Source: Bradyrhizobium manausense (GTDB lineage Bacteria > Pseudomonadota > Alphaproteobacteria > Rhizobiales > Xanthobacteraceae). Taken from it: a stretch of 64,000 nucleotides of DNA. Made by a program: the position numbers and the translations under genes. Numbering within the stretch: the stretch's first letter is position 1; the number at the start of each line of letters is the position of its first letter. The stretch is from the NCBI RefSeq assembly GCF_018131105.1, contig NZ_JAFCJI010000001.1, positions 3,322,001 to 3,386,000 on the forward strand, in the 5' to 3' direction. Below are positions 17,771-26,255 of this stretch, in pieces. Below the pieces are notes generated by a model that saw only the letters and a list, made by a program, of their open reading frames with translations, made no database searches and was not told where the DNA came from.

Positions 17771-18469
17771 ATGAGACGCGCCGATCGGCTGTTTCAGATT
17801 ATCCAGGTGCTGAGGCGCACCCGTAAGCCGTTGACGGCGGACGCGATTGCTGCCGAGCTCGAGACCTCGAAGCGAACGATCTATCGCGACATCGCAACGC
17901 TGATGGGCCAGCGTGTGCCGATCCGTGGCGAAGCCGGCATGGGCTACATCCTGGAGAAGGGTTTCGACCTGCCGCCGCTGATGCTGACACCCGACGAGAT
18001 CGAGGCTGCGGTGCTTGGCGCGCAATGGGTCGCGGGCCACGCCGATTCGACACTGGCGCGCGCAGCCGAAGATCTGATGGCCAAGATCGCCGACACCGTG
18101 CCGGAGCGGCTGCGCCCCTTCGTGCTCGAGCCGGCGAGCCGCGCCCGTCCAAGCTGGAACAGGGAGCCGGATCGCCTGGACATGGCGCGCACGCGCGCGC
18201 AGATCCACGAAGGCAAGAAGATCATGCTGCGCTACCGCGACGAGCAGGGCCGCCCCAGCGAGCGCATGATCTGGCCCATTTCAGTCGGCTATCTCGAAGC
18301 CGTGCGCCTGCTCGCGGCGTGGTGCGAGCTACGCAGCGACTTCCGCAGCTTCCGCACTGACCGCGTTGTGGATGCGACCTATCTCGACGAGAGATATCCT
18401 GAGCGGCGCGACGTGCTGCGCGCGAAATGGCGGCAGAGCCTGGTCTGGGGCCCACCGAAGGACACATGA
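17771..18469 (+). CDS. YafY-type HTH/WYL transcriptional regulator
   Basis: This 232-residue regulator has an N-terminal HTH_11 winged helix (R-R-A-D-R-L-F-Q-I-I-Q-V-L-R, then L-E-T-S-K-R-T-I-Y-R-D-I-A-T-L, residues about 28-42) and a C-terminal WYL-type ligand domain. The WYL signature position reads W-P-I-S-V-G-Y-L-E-A near 178. It is transcribed away from the small gene at 17383-17658 and overlaps the next gene by four bases (ATGA). It probably controls itself and the divergent gene. Confidence 0.9.
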   Translation: MRRADRLFQIIQVLRRTRKPLTADAIAAELETSKRTIYRDIATLMGQRVPIRGEAGMGYILEKGFDLPPLMLTPDEIEAAVLGAQWVAGHADSTLARAAEDLMAKIADTVPERLRPFVLEPASRARPSWNREPDRLDMARTRAQIHEGKKIMLRYRDEQGRPSERMIWPISVGYLEAVRLLAAWCELRSDFRSFRTDRVVDATYLDERYPERRDVLRAKWRQSLVWGPPKDT

Positions 18470-18789
18470 CCGCAATGGAAGAGATCGATCTGTCGAGCTG
18501 TTGCCAGAGCTGCGGGGCCTGCTGCGGCTATTCGCAGAACTGGCCGCGTTTCTCGATCGAGAGCGAGGAAGAGCTCGCGGCGATCCCTGAGGCGTTCGTC
18601 AACACGCGCCAATCCGGCATGCGCTGCGCGGGCGATCGCTGCTCGGCGTTACAGGGAGAGATCGGCAAGGCGACCGCGTGCGGCATCTATGCGGTGCGGC
18701 CGGAGGTGTGCCGCACCTGCATGCCGGGCGACGCCGAATGCGCGATGGCGCGGCGGAAGTTCGGGCTGCCCGTGATCGAGACCGCTTAA
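18466..18789 (+). CDS. YkgJ-type cysteine-cluster protein
   Basis: This 107-residue protein has many cysteines in the CxxCxxCC-style zinc or iron-sulfur family pattern: S-S-C-C-Q-S-C-G-A-C-C-G-Y (residues about 8-20), then M-R-C-A-G-D-R-C, A-C-G-I-Y and V-C-R-T-C-M-P-G-D-A-E-C. The ATG at 18466 overlaps the regulator stop codon (ATGA); an upstream in-frame start lacks support. The bound metal is unknown, and the family has no settled function. Its end overlaps a convergent gene by four bases. Confidence 0.82.
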   Translation: MTAMEEIDLSSCCQSCGACCGYSQNWPRFSIESEEELAAIPEAFVNTRQSGMRCAGDRCSALQGEIGKATACGIYAVRPEVCRTCMPGDAECAMARRKFGLPVIETA

Positions 18790-19184
18790 GCGGGGACGGC
18801 TTCGCTGATCTCGTCGTCGATTTCGTCGTCCAGCGGTGCGAGCACCGAGAGCGGCTTGGTCGACAGCGTGATCGGCTTGCGGCTACCCGACAGCGACGGT
18901 GACGCTTTGGCCGAGCCTTCGCGTGACAGTGCGTAGAGCGTCGAGCCGACACGGCCGCCGTTCTCGATCAGATCGCGCTCGTTGCAGCTGCTTGCGATCG
19001 CAACGGCCAGCGAATGCAGATGGCTGCGGCGATAGCAAAACAGTGCCAGCCTGGCGCGGACGTCAGGGGAAACACTCTCAACAAGCCTCGGCAGGCCGCC
19101 CTCGTTGGCGCGGTACATCTCGCCAAGGAGCTCGTCACGAACCGGGCAGAAATCGCTTTCAAAAGCGTCGCGGCTTGAAAACAT
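18786..19184 (-). CDS. hypothetical protein, possibly regulatory
   Basis: This 132-residue frame starts at ATG 19184 after GAGGGAGAA. It is helical and charged (D-E-L-L-G-E-M-Y-R-A-N-E-G-G-L, then D-V-R-A-R-L-A-L-F-C-Y-R-R-S-H-L), with two cysteines and an acidic tail (D-D-E-I-D-D-E-I-S-E). There is no signal peptide or membrane segment. I do not recognise the family with confidence; the middle part recalls DUF2336-type helical repeats. It is convergent with the Cys-cluster gene. Confidence 0.7.
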   Translation of the reverse strand: MFSSRDAFESDFCPVRDELLGEMYRANEGGLPRLVESVSPDVRARLALFCYRRSHLHSLAVAIASSCNERDLIENGGRVGSTLYALSREGSAKASPSLSGSRKPITLSTKPLSVLAPLDDEIDDEISEAVPA

Positions 19185-19373
19185 TGCAGTTCTCCCTCGT
19201 GACCGGAAGATGCAGCGCAATTCTCTAATGAAAGGTTAACCAACCTGGGCGGTAGTCACCCGGGGTGCTTGCTCTTATGGCGCGAATCAGAGCGGCGCCC
19301 TACCGGGCTGAATACGGGAGTGGCGCTGCGATGCCGCCTTTGGCGGGCCCCCTCAAGATCGGGTCTAAACCTC

Positions 19374-19913
19374 TTAGTTCGCCGCCATAAAAATCGAGAG
19401 GCCGAAGCCGGTCAGGTGGTGCAGCGCCTGATCGACGCCGATCAGGGTCCAGAACCAGGGGTGCTCCTGGTTGACGCCGAAATTGGCGGAGACCAGTCCC
19501 TTGGCGCGATCGACCGTGATGTGGATGACGAAATCGATCAGCGCCACGAACCAGAATTTCGGCGCGACGATCAGGATCAGCGGCAGCGCAACCGCAAGAT
19601 GAACCAGGCAATGCACCAGGAGCGGCAGCGCCCAGCCATGCTTCTGGTCCTTGCCTTGCGCCATCCAGGCCGTTTGCAGGACGAAATCGGCGATGATGTG
19701 CTTGAAAGTAAGCAGCAGCATCCAGCCAATGAGCGCTTCGACCGGAACCGCCGATGACAGGGGTGGAAACGACAAAGCTGACGCCCTCGTTGACTCGAAT
19801 AGAAAAAATGGAGCGTTCAGCAACTTCTTCTTGGACCCGGCAAAGCATCGGGACTGACGATTTATGACATTTCCCGCGCCGGAATGCAGCGGGGGGAACC
19901 GGAAAATCGCCAA
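19374..19913 (-). CDS. DUF3307-type membrane protein
   Basis: This protein has three to four hydrophobic helices and the DUF3307 pattern: L-L-L-T-F-K-H-I-I-A-D-F-V-L-Q-T, W-M-A-Q-G-K, L-P-L-L-V-H-C-L-V-H, and a C-terminal D-Q-A-L-H-H-L-T. The His/Asp spacing suggests a metal-binding membrane domain of unknown role. The start is uncertain: ATG 19913 gives 179 residues with an odd basic leader, whereas TTG 19775 has GAGGG about ten bases upstream and starts close to the conserved part (133 residues). I favour the shorter form but give the longer bounds. Confidence 0.78.
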   Translation of the reverse strand: MAIFRFPPLHSGAGNVINRQSRCFAGSKKKLLNAPFFLFESTRASALSFPPLSSAVPVEALIGWMLLLTFKHIIADFVLQTAWMAQGKDQKHGWALPLLVHCLVHLAVALPLILIVAPKFWFVALIDFVIHITVDRAKGLVSANFGVNQEHPWFWTLIGVDQALHHLTGFGLSIFMAAN

Positions 19914-20111
19914 GTGTGGCTAAACGGTGATAGGATGGCCAAACGACGCGGCGTGGCCGGGTAAGGTTACCTTCGGCGCGGAATTTGCATTCTCGCTCTG
20001 GAGCGCTATCATCCTCAGGTAGAGATTATCGTTCTTTTTTCAGACGCTTACGAATTTTCGCGCGCCCGCCGGCGATCGCCGTGCCGTCCGCCATAAGGCC
20101 AGAGTGCTGCC

Positions 20112-21551
20112 ATGAGTGCTGAAGGCCCGACCTCGTCGACCGAGCTCCCGCCGCCCCGGCGTCCCAAGGTGATCAAGACCAATCAGCAGCAGGTCCTGCT
20201 GTATGTCGTGCTGACCCTGCTGTTGTCGCTGGCGACCGTCTGGGGCGGCCGCACCCTGTTGCACAATTCGGAGACGCTGACCTTTGCCGTCGGCGCTCCC
20301 AACAGCGACGAGGCCCTGTTCGCGACCAAGCTCGCCACGCTGCTGAAGAACAACGCCTCGCGCTTCCGGATCAAGATCGTCAACAACGCAGACAACGCCA
20401 AGGCGCTCGCGCAGTTCGATCACAGGCAGGCCGATCTTGCCGTTCTGCGCACCGACGCCAAGGTGCCGCTGCGAGCACGCGCATTGGCGATCCTGGAGCA
20501 CGACCTCGTGCTGCTGCTCGGTCCGGGCAACAAGAAGATCAAGTCGCTTGCCGAGTTGAAAAAGAAGAAGGTCGCTGTTCTCGCCGAGAACGATTCCTCG
20601 CTCGCGTTCGTCCGCAGCCTCCTCGATATCCCGGAAGGCGCCGACGCCACGAAGATCCAGATGGCCCCCCAAGGGTCGACCCTGGACAAGCTGTTCGCGC
20701 CGGCCAGTGGCTTCAACGCAGTGATCGCCGTCGTCCACGCCTCCAGGGCCGTGCGCGACAAGGCCTATGAGCAGGTCGCCAAGCGCGGCGGCTTCACGCT
20801 GAATGCGATCGATGAAGCCAAGGCGCTGGCGCTCAAATTCCCCGGCATTTCCGAAGAGACACTGACGGCCGGTACGCTGTCGGCCTCTCCAGAAATCCCC
20901 GACGACGATCTCGACACGATCGGGCTCGAATGGCTGCTCGTCTCGCAATCCAAGATGTCGCCGACCACCGCCGGTGACCTCGCGCGCATCGTCTACGAGA
21001 ACAAGTCAGCGCTCGGGCTCGACAACGGCTTTGCCACTCACATCGAGCCGGCCTCCGTCGAGAAGGACGCCTATGTGATGGCGCATCAGGGCGCGGCGGA
21101 CTACATCAACGACGACACCAAGTCGTTCATGGATAAGTACAGCGACATGATGTATCTGGGCGCCGCCGCGCTCAGCGTCATCGGCTCGATCTTCGCTGCG
21201 ATCTACGCCAAGGTCACCCGGATCGCGCCGGAAAAGGCGAGTGAGCTCGCCACCGCCATTCTTGATATCGGCGAACGCATCGAGCACGCCCATTCGCTGG
21301 ATCAGCTCGAATGCCTCCAGGACGAGCTCGAGAGTATCTTGCGCGGCGCGGTGATCGGCTTGCGCGACGGCACGATCAGCACCGATGGGCTCGATACCTT
21401 CAAGCTGGGCTACGAATTCGTCCGCGACGAGATCGGCATGCGTCGCGACTATCTGAAGCGCCATTCCAGCGAGATCGAGAAGGTTGCGGCCCTCCCTCCC
21501 CCGCATGACGACACCAATGTCGTGGTGGTGAAGACAGCTCAGAGTGCCTGA
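20112..21551 (+). CDS. TAXI-family TRAP binding protein, membrane-anchored
   Basis: This 479-residue protein is of the TAXI solute-binding family (F-A-V-G-A-P-N-S-D-E-A-L near residue 57, then L-A-V-L-R-T-D-A near 107). Two features differ from a simple periplasmic receptor. A hydrophobic helix at about 27-48 is followed by no clear cleavage site. A second helix lies at about 344-365 (Y-L-G-A-A-A-L-S-V-I-G-S-I-F-A-A-I-Y), followed by a charged helical, probably cytoplasmic, tail of about 110 residues. No TRAP permease gene is adjacent. It may be a sensor or an anchored scavenger rather than a transport subunit. Confidence 0.82.
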   Translation: MSAEGPTSSTELPPPRRPKVIKTNQQQVLLYVVLTLLLSLATVWGGRTLLHNSETLTFAVGAPNSDEALFATKLATLLKNNASRFRIKIVNNADNAKALAQFDHRQADLAVLRTDAKVPLRARALAILEHDLVLLLGPGNKKIKSLAELKKKKVAVLAENDSSLAFVRSLLDIPEGADATKIQMAPQGSTLDKLFAPASGFNAVIAVVHASRAVRDKAYEQVAKRGGFTLNAIDEAKALALKFPGISEETLTAGTLSASPEIPDDDLDTIGLEWLLVSQSKMSPTTAGDLARIVYENKSALGLDNGFATHIEPASVEKDAYVMAHQGAADYINDDTKSFMDKYSDMMYLGAAALSVIGSIFAAIYAKVTRIAPEKASELATAILDIGERIEHAHSLDQLECLQDELESILRGAVIGLRDGTISTDGLDTFKLGYEFVRDEIGMRRDYLKRHSSEIEKVAALPPPHDDTNVVVVKTAQSA

Positions 21552-21670
21552 CCTATCGATTCGCATTGGGTGAGCGGGGGACATCCGCCGTCTAGGCGGA
21601 TGGCGGGCCCCCTATGGAACCGTTTCCCCTGCGCAACCGTTGGTTTTCCGGCACAACCGGAGAACGCATC

Positions 21671-21889
21671 ATGCGGGTGCTCCTTCTCATCATCTTGCTG
21701 GGAATGCTGGTTGCGGTCGGCTACTTCGGCTATTCGGCCATGTCGGTCGAAGCCGACCCGATCCCGACGGAAGGCTATGTGGCACTCGCGCTCGGAGCGG
21801 GGTTCTCCTTGGTCGTCGGCATCGGCCTGATGATGCTGCTGTTCCTCAGCAGCCGCCGCGGCTACGACGAACCACCACATTTCAAATAA
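21671..21889 (+). CDS. small two-helix inner-membrane protein
   Basis: This 72-residue protein has hydrophobic helices at about residues 2-22 (R-V-L-L-L-I-I-L-L-G-M-L-V-A-V-G-Y-F) and 36-60 (A-L-A-L-G-A-G-F-S-L-V-V-G-I-G-L-M-M), and a short charged tail. ATG 21671 is chosen because GGAG precedes it; an upstream ATG at 21614 would add a polar, unconserved-looking leader. It lies between the TAXI protein and the K+ channel genes. Function unknown. Confidence 0.68.
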   Translation: MRVLLLIILLGMLVAVGYFGYSAMSVEADPIPTEGYVALALGAGFSLVVGIGLMMLLFLSSRRGYDEPPHFK

Positions 21890-22041
21890 CGACCCTGGCA
21901 GCGCGTACGAGGCATCCGGGCCCTGATCCGGGCGGGTGGCGCGTCTGCCTGCCCCGTCGTTGACGGCCCCGGTGCGGGCGGGCACTTTGGCGCTGAGGTC
22001 CCAGCCTGGGACTGCAAGAGAAGGCCGAGCCGCAATCCCGC

Positions 22042-23151
22042 ATGTCCAAGCCGATGTTTCCCGCTCTGGCCCAGTTCGTGGCCGCGACTGCCGGCCGCAA
22101 TATGACCAAGGCGGCCTATGTGGCCGTGAGCGTCGGCATAATCAGCATGGTACTGCTGACGCTCGATCCGGCCTATGAGACGGCGCATCGCTGGGTCGAT
22201 TTCCTGCTGTGGGCCTGTCTCGTCTATTTCGTGTTCGAATGGCTGGTCCGGTTGCGCCACATGGCCCGGCAGGGGCGACTGGGCCTCTACATGTCCTCCT
22301 CCGCCGGACTGGTCGACGCCTTGGGGGCACTGGCCGTGCCGGTCGCCCTGGTTCTCGGCGCCGAGCCCAAAACTGCCTGGCTGCTGAGCGTGCTCTGGGG
22401 GCTGAAGGTGGTGCCGGGCATTCCCGGCCTGCGCCAGCTCCGGCGCGTGCTGGTGCTGGAATCGGGGCCACTGATCAGCGTGCTCGTGATCTTCCTGATG
22501 GTGGTCTTCCTTGCCTCCGTTGCTGAATATTTCCTGGAGCGGGACGTGCAACCGCAGACGTTCGGCAGCGTCCCCGCCGCGCTGTGGTGGGCGGTCGTGA
22601 CGCTGACGACGACAGGCTATGGCGACGTCGTCCCGGTCACGCCGCTCGGCCGGATGGTGGCGGCGATGGTGATGATCTCCGGCCTCGGCGTGTTCGGTCT
22701 CTGGACCGGTATTCTGGCGACCGGGTTCGCAGCGGAGACACGGCGAGACAATTTCCTCAAGACCTGGGAATCCGTCAGCAAGGTGCCGTTCTTCGCGGCG
22801 CTGGGGCCAGCGGCTATCGCCGACGTCACCCACATGCTGCGGACCATGGAGCTGCCGGCACGCACCATGATCATCCGCAAGGGTGCCCAGGGCGACTGCA
22901 TGTATTTCATCGCCGCCGGCGCAGTCGAGGTCGACCTGCCCGGCAAGAAGGTCCAACTCGGTGAAGGTGCCTTCTTCGGCGAAATGGCGCTGCTCGGCAA
23001 CAACATGCGCGGCGCCAATGTCTCGACCACGAAAGTGTCGCGGCTGCTGGTGCTCGACCTCGTCGACTTCCGCGTGCTGATGGCACGGCATCCCGATTTG
23101 GCCGAGACTATCGATGCCGAAGCGAAGCGTCGCACGCTCGAAAACAAGTAA
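22042..23151 (+). CDS. cyclic-nucleotide-gated potassium channel, MloK1-like
   Basis: This 369-residue inner-membrane channel has six hydrophobic helices (S1-S6, residues about 25-235). The pore has the K+ selectivity filter T-T-T-G-Y-G-D (about 188-194) preceded by A-L-W-W-A-V-V-T-L. The S4 region has few regularly spaced arginines, so weak or no voltage sensing is expected. Residues about 250-360 form a cyclic-nucleotide-binding domain; the phosphate cassette is F-F-G-E-M-A-L-L (Glu) and R-G-A-N-V-S (Arg). Size and layout match MloK1 of Mesorhizobium loti, gated by cAMP. A crotonase gene follows after 15 bases. Confidence 0.93.
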   Translation: MSKPMFPALAQFVAATAGRNMTKAAYVAVSVGIISMVLLTLDPAYETAHRWVDFLLWACLVYFVFEWLVRLRHMARQGRLGLYMSSSAGLVDALGALAVPVALVLGAEPKTAWLLSVLWGLKVVPGIPGLRQLRRVLVLESGPLISVLVIFLMVVFLASVAEYFLERDVQPQTFGSVPAALWWAVVTLTTTGYGDVVPVTPLGRMVAAMVMISGLGVFGLWTGILATGFAAETRRDNFLKTWESVSKVPFFAALGPAAIADVTHMLRTMELPARTMIIRKGAQGDCMYFIAAGAVEVDLPGKKVQLGEGAFFGEMALLGNNMRGANVSTTKVSRLLVLDLVDFRVLMARHPDLAETIDAEAKRRTLENK

Positions 23152-23166
23152 GTGGAGACAATAACA

Positions 23167-23952
23167 ATGTCGGAAACCGCCGACGCAGCCAGTGGCCCCG
23201 TGCTCGAGATCCGTGGCGCCCGCGCCACCGTCCGCTTGAACCGGCCCAAGCATCTCAACCGGCTCCAGGCGGAGGACCTCGGCGAACTGGTCAAGCTGTT
23301 CGACCGGGTCGAGGCCGATCCTGAAATCCGCGTGCTGGTGCTGACCGGCACGGGACGCGTTTTCTCCGCAGGCTATGACCTCAATTCGGTCGCCGAACGG
23401 GCGGTGAGCGCCAACGAGCAGCAGAGCGCGGGCTCGGCCTTCGAAGTCGTCGTCAACCGGCTGGAGGATCTTGGCGTGCCGACGATCTGCCGGCTCAATG
23501 GCGGCGTCTATGGCGGCTCGACCGACCTCGCGCTCGCCTGCGATTTCCGCATCGGTGTCGACACCGCGGAGATGTTCATGCCGGCGGCGCGGTTGGGCCT
23601 GCACTACTACAGGAGCGGTATCAAACGCTACGTGACGCGGCTTGGCGTCGACAACGCGAAAAACCTGTTCCTGACGGCGCAGAAGATCACTGCTCCGGAG
23701 ATGCTGCGGATCGGCTACCTCACCGCCATGGTGCCGGTGGAGACACTCGACGAGGAAGTCGACAGACTTGCCAACGTCCTCGCCGGCAATGCTCCGAATG
23801 CGATGCGCGGCATGAAGCGCGCCATCAACGAATTCGCCCGCGGCGAGTTGGATGAGCGAGCTGCCGACCAGCGCCACCGCGACAGCATGCGCGGCGACGA
23901 GATCAAGGAAGGCATCAAGGCGTTTGCGGAGAAGCGTGCCCCGAGGTTTTGA
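23167..23952 (+). CDS. atypical crotonase-superfamily protein
   Basis: This 261-residue crotonase fold has the CoA/oxyanion segment F-S-A-G-Y-D-L-N (near residue 75) and G-G-V-Y-G-G-S-T-D-L-A-L-A-C-D (near 115-129). Both hydratase glutamates appear to be missing: the first position is Asp in G-S-T-D-L-A and the second lies in M-P-A-A-R-L-G-L. Dehydration chemistry is therefore doubtful; an isomerase, hydrolase or decarboxylase of the superfamily is more likely. ATG 23167 follows AGTGGAG. It probably shares a transcript with the K+ channel, with no obvious functional link. Confidence 0.82.
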   Translation: MSETADAASGPVLEIRGARATVRLNRPKHLNRLQAEDLGELVKLFDRVEADPEIRVLVLTGTGRVFSAGYDLNSVAERAVSANEQQSAGSAFEVVVNRLEDLGVPTICRLNGGVYGGSTDLALACDFRIGVDTAEMFMPAARLGLHYYRSGIKRYVTRLGVDNAKNLFLTAQKITAPEMLRIGYLTAMVPVETLDEEVDRLANVLAGNAPNAMRGMKRAINEFARGELDERAADQRHRDSMRGDEIKEGIKAFAEKRAPRF

Positions 23953-23955
23953 GGG

Positions 23956-24390
23956 TCACCCCCGCTTCGAGCGCATCGCGCGCGTTTGCGTGAGCTTTGA
24001 ATCGTCCGACAGCGCTTGATAGCGTTCGCTGTCGACAGCGTAGATTGCGATGCGGCCTCTACCGTCGGCGTGTACACCCCAGCCGTAGCGCTTGCCGAGC
24101 CCGGAGGCACGCATGCAGGCCTGTCCGCGCGAGAAGAACGCAGCGCGTGCAGCGTTCTTCTCTGACTTGGTCGCCCTCGCTCCAAGCTCGCGCCCATGCG
24201 CCGAGGTCGCGAAGATCACGTCGTCCGACGTGTATGCATAAGGTGCATTCGCGATCATCGCATATTGCAGGCCCGCCACTGTCGGGCGCCCTGCACGCGG
24301 CGGCGGCTCCTCACCGCAGCGCGCCGGACAGTCTTCGGCAACCCGGATGAACGTGTCGAAACAGTTGGTCGTATGGATCGATTTGGTCAT
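23956..24390 (-). CDS. DUF6157-like protein
   Basis: This 144-residue soluble protein begins at ATG 24390 (M-T-K-S-I-H-T-T-N-C-F-D-T-F-I-R-V-A-E-D-C-P), followed by P-P-R-A-G-R-P-T-V-A-G-L-Q-Y and Y-A-Y-T-S-D-D-V-I-F. The C-terminal half is basic with K-R-Y-G-W-G-V-H-A-D-G-R-G-R-I-A. This pattern fits a conserved family of unknown function (DUF6157). It lies 16 bases downstream of the GST gene on the same strand, so the two likely share a promoter facing the WYL regulator. Confidence 0.75.
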   Translation of the reverse strand: MTKSIHTTNCFDTFIRVAEDCPARCGEEPPPRAGRPTVAGLQYAMIANAPYAYTSDDVIFATSAHGRELGARATKSEKNAARAAFFSRGQACMRASGLGKRYGWGVHADGRGRIAIYAVDSERYQALSDDSKLTQTRAMRSKRG

Positions 24391-24406
24391 GTGAGATTCG
24401 GGCCCT

Positions 24407-25051
24407 TCATCCTCCAGCGGCCGCGGCATGCTGCGCAGCCATCTCGTCATCGGCCGCACTGATGCGCTGGAACGCCGGCCTTGACGTGATGCGTTCGCTG
24501 TACCGAACGAATACGTCCTTCTTCGGCACGATGCCGAACATCATCGTCCAGTTGAACGCGACGCCCCAGAGGATATCGGCAGCTGTCATGCGATCACCGA
24601 GCAGATACGGCCCTTTCGACAACTGCGCCTCGAGCGCGCCCAGCATGGTGTCGTAGTCAGCGTAGGGCGACTGCGTGATCGGCATAGGCTCGCGCTTCAT
24701 GAACTTGTCAATCAGGGCAGGTTCGAAGGAGGAGCCGTAATAGGCGGTCCAGCGCAAATACGGACCGCGCAGCGGATCGCCAAGCGCGGGCGCAAGGCCA
24801 GCCTGCGGAAAGAGATCGGCGAGATAGATGAAAATGGCGACCTGCTCGGTCACGAGCGCCTCGGCATGCCGGACAGCCGGCACCTTGCCGAGCGGATTGA
24901 TGGCGAGATAGGCCGGCTGCCGCTGTTCGCCGGCCTTCATGTTGAGGACCTGAAGATCATAGGGTGCGCCGAGTTCCTCCAGCAGCACCCGTGTGCCCAT
25001 GGCCCGGCTCTGCGGCGAATAATACAGCGTGATGCGGTACGGATCGGTCAT
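24407..25051 (-). CDS. glutathione S-transferase
   Basis: This 214-residue GST has an N-terminal thioredoxin-like domain starting R-I-T-L-Y-Y-S-P-Q-S-R-A-M-G-T-R (residues 5-20; Ser in the C/S-P position), N-P-L-G-K-V-P-A-V near 52, and the E-Q-V-A-I-F-I-Y-L-A-D-L glutathione-contact helix near 69. The C-terminal helical domain contains the N-capping-like A-A-D-I-L-W segment. It is divergent from a WYL regulator across a strong 29-base inverted repeat, which suggests regulated expression, perhaps in response to an electrophile. Confidence 0.92.
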   Translation of the reverse strand: MTDPYRITLYYSPQSRAMGTRVLLEELGAPYDLQVLNMKAGEQRQPAYLAINPLGKVPAVRHAEALVTEQVAIFIYLADLFPQAGLAPALGDPLRGPYLRWTAYYGSSFEPALIDKFMKREPMPITQSPYADYDTMLGALEAQLSKGPYLLGDRMTAADILWGVAFNWTMMFGIVPKKDVFVRYSERITSRPAFQRISAADDEMAAQHAAAAGG

Positions 25052-25097
25052 GGCGCGTCTCCTCGGGGCGGCTTGCGATGGCGCACCTTGTAGCGGA

Positions 25098-25126
25098 CCA
25101 TACCTGACATCTTGTGTCAGGTATGG
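25098..25126. promoter_or_regulatory. strong inverted repeat, probable WYL-regulator operator
   Basis: Perfect 12-base arms CCATACCTGACA and TGTCAGGTATGG are separated by TCTTG. The site is 11 bases before the regulator ATG and 46 bases from the GST start, so one bound dimer could cover both promoters. No poly-U tract follows and there is no gene end here, so a terminator is unlikely. Confidence 0.75.
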
Positions 25127-25137
25127 TTTAAGGGATC

Positions 25138-26118
25138 ATGCGCGCGAGCCGGATGTTGTCGATCCTCACCACTCTCCAGGCAAAGGGGCAGGTCACCGCG
25201 CCCGAACTCGCGGAGTCTTGCGAGGTGTCGGTGCGCACGATCTATCGCGACATCGACGCGCTCGCGGCATCCGGCGTTCCCGTCTATGCCGATCGCGGTG
25301 CGGAAGGTGGCTACCGCCTGCTCGACGGCTACCGCGTGCGCTTGAACGGCTTGTCGCAGAGCGAAGCCGGCGCGCTGTTCCTTGCAGGCCTCCCCGGCCC
25401 GGCGGCGGCGCTCGGACTGGATGCAGCGATGATCGCCGCGCAGAACAAGCTGATGGCGGCGCTACCCGCAAACCTGCGCGAAGATGCCGGCCGGATGCAG
25501 GAGCGCTTCCATCTGGACGCGCCAGGCTGGTTCGGTGAGGCAGAAGAGCCAAAGCATCTGCGCACGATTGCCGGCGCGGCTCTCCGCGGGACGCTGATCA
25601 AGATCCGCTATCAAAGCTGGCGCGCCGAGAAGCGGCGCCGTGTCGCGCCGCTCGGCCTCGTGCTGAAGGGCGGCAGCTGGTATCTCGCGGGACAGGTCGA
25701 CGGCAGCGTGCGCACTTATCGCGTCGCGCGCGTGCTCGACTGCACGGCGCTCGACGACCGCTTCGATCGTCCCGCCGATTTCGATCTCGCCGGCTATTGG
25801 CAGGACGCGACGTTGAGGCTCGAGGCCGAGATGCATCCGAATGTCGCGATCGTTCGGCTCTCGCCGCTCGGCGTCAAATTGCTCGACGCGCTGAGCCAGC
25901 CTTACGTCAGGGCGCGCACGCAGATTGGAGACGCCGTTGATGCGGACGGTTGGTGCATCGCCAGAGTCCCAACCGGCAAGACATCATGGCATGCCGCCGC
26001 GGAATTGTTGCGGCTCGGCTCCGAGGTCGAGGTACTGGAGCCGACCGATCTCCGCGAGAAGATGGCCGAGATGACGCAGGCGATGGCCGCGCGCTATCGC
26101 GCGGCGCGGAAAGCCTAA
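25138..26118 (+). CDS. YafY-type HTH/WYL transcriptional regulator
   Basis: This 326-residue protein has an N-terminal winged helix (R-A-S-R-M-L-S-I-L-T-T-L-Q, with S-C-E-V-S-V-R-T-I-Y-R-D-I-D-A-L at about 28-43) and G-A-E-G-G-Y-R-L. A WYL domain follows from about 140 (I-K-I-R-Y-Q-S-W, then P-L-G-L-V-L-K-G-G-S-W-Y-L-A-G), and the family's C-terminal extension ends the protein. Length is standard. The divergent GST/DUF6157 pair is the likely target through the palindrome at 25098-25126. Confidence 0.92.
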   Translation: MRASRMLSILTTLQAKGQVTAPELAESCEVSVRTIYRDIDALAASGVPVYADRGAEGGYRLLDGYRVRLNGLSQSEAGALFLAGLPGPAAALGLDAAMIAAQNKLMAALPANLREDAGRMQERFHLDAPGWFGEAEEPKHLRTIAGAALRGTLIKIRYQSWRAEKRRRVAPLGLVLKGGSWYLAGQVDGSVRTYRVARVLDCTALDDRFDRPADFDLAGYWQDATLRLEAEMHPNVAIVRLSPLGVKLLDALSQPYVRARTQIGDAVDADGWCIARVPTGKTSWHAAAELLRLGSEVEVLEPTDLREKMAEMTQAMAARYRAARKA

Positions 26119-26255
26119 CGGCGGCGCGTCTCGCAGCGGTCGACGAAACAATCCTGAAACACGATTCTCCAACCTCCTTGTGAACGGAAACACGCTTCGC
26201 CCCGACCGAGAAGCAGGGACACAACAACGGCTTCGCGCCACACTGGAGAATGAAG

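Noticed and set aside
21862..23877. Open frame of 671 codons on the minus strand across the K+ channel and crotonase genes
   Set aside because: Antisense frame in GC-rich DNA; it is His/Asp/Gln/Arg-heavy with no domain, and both opposite-strand genes are well supported.
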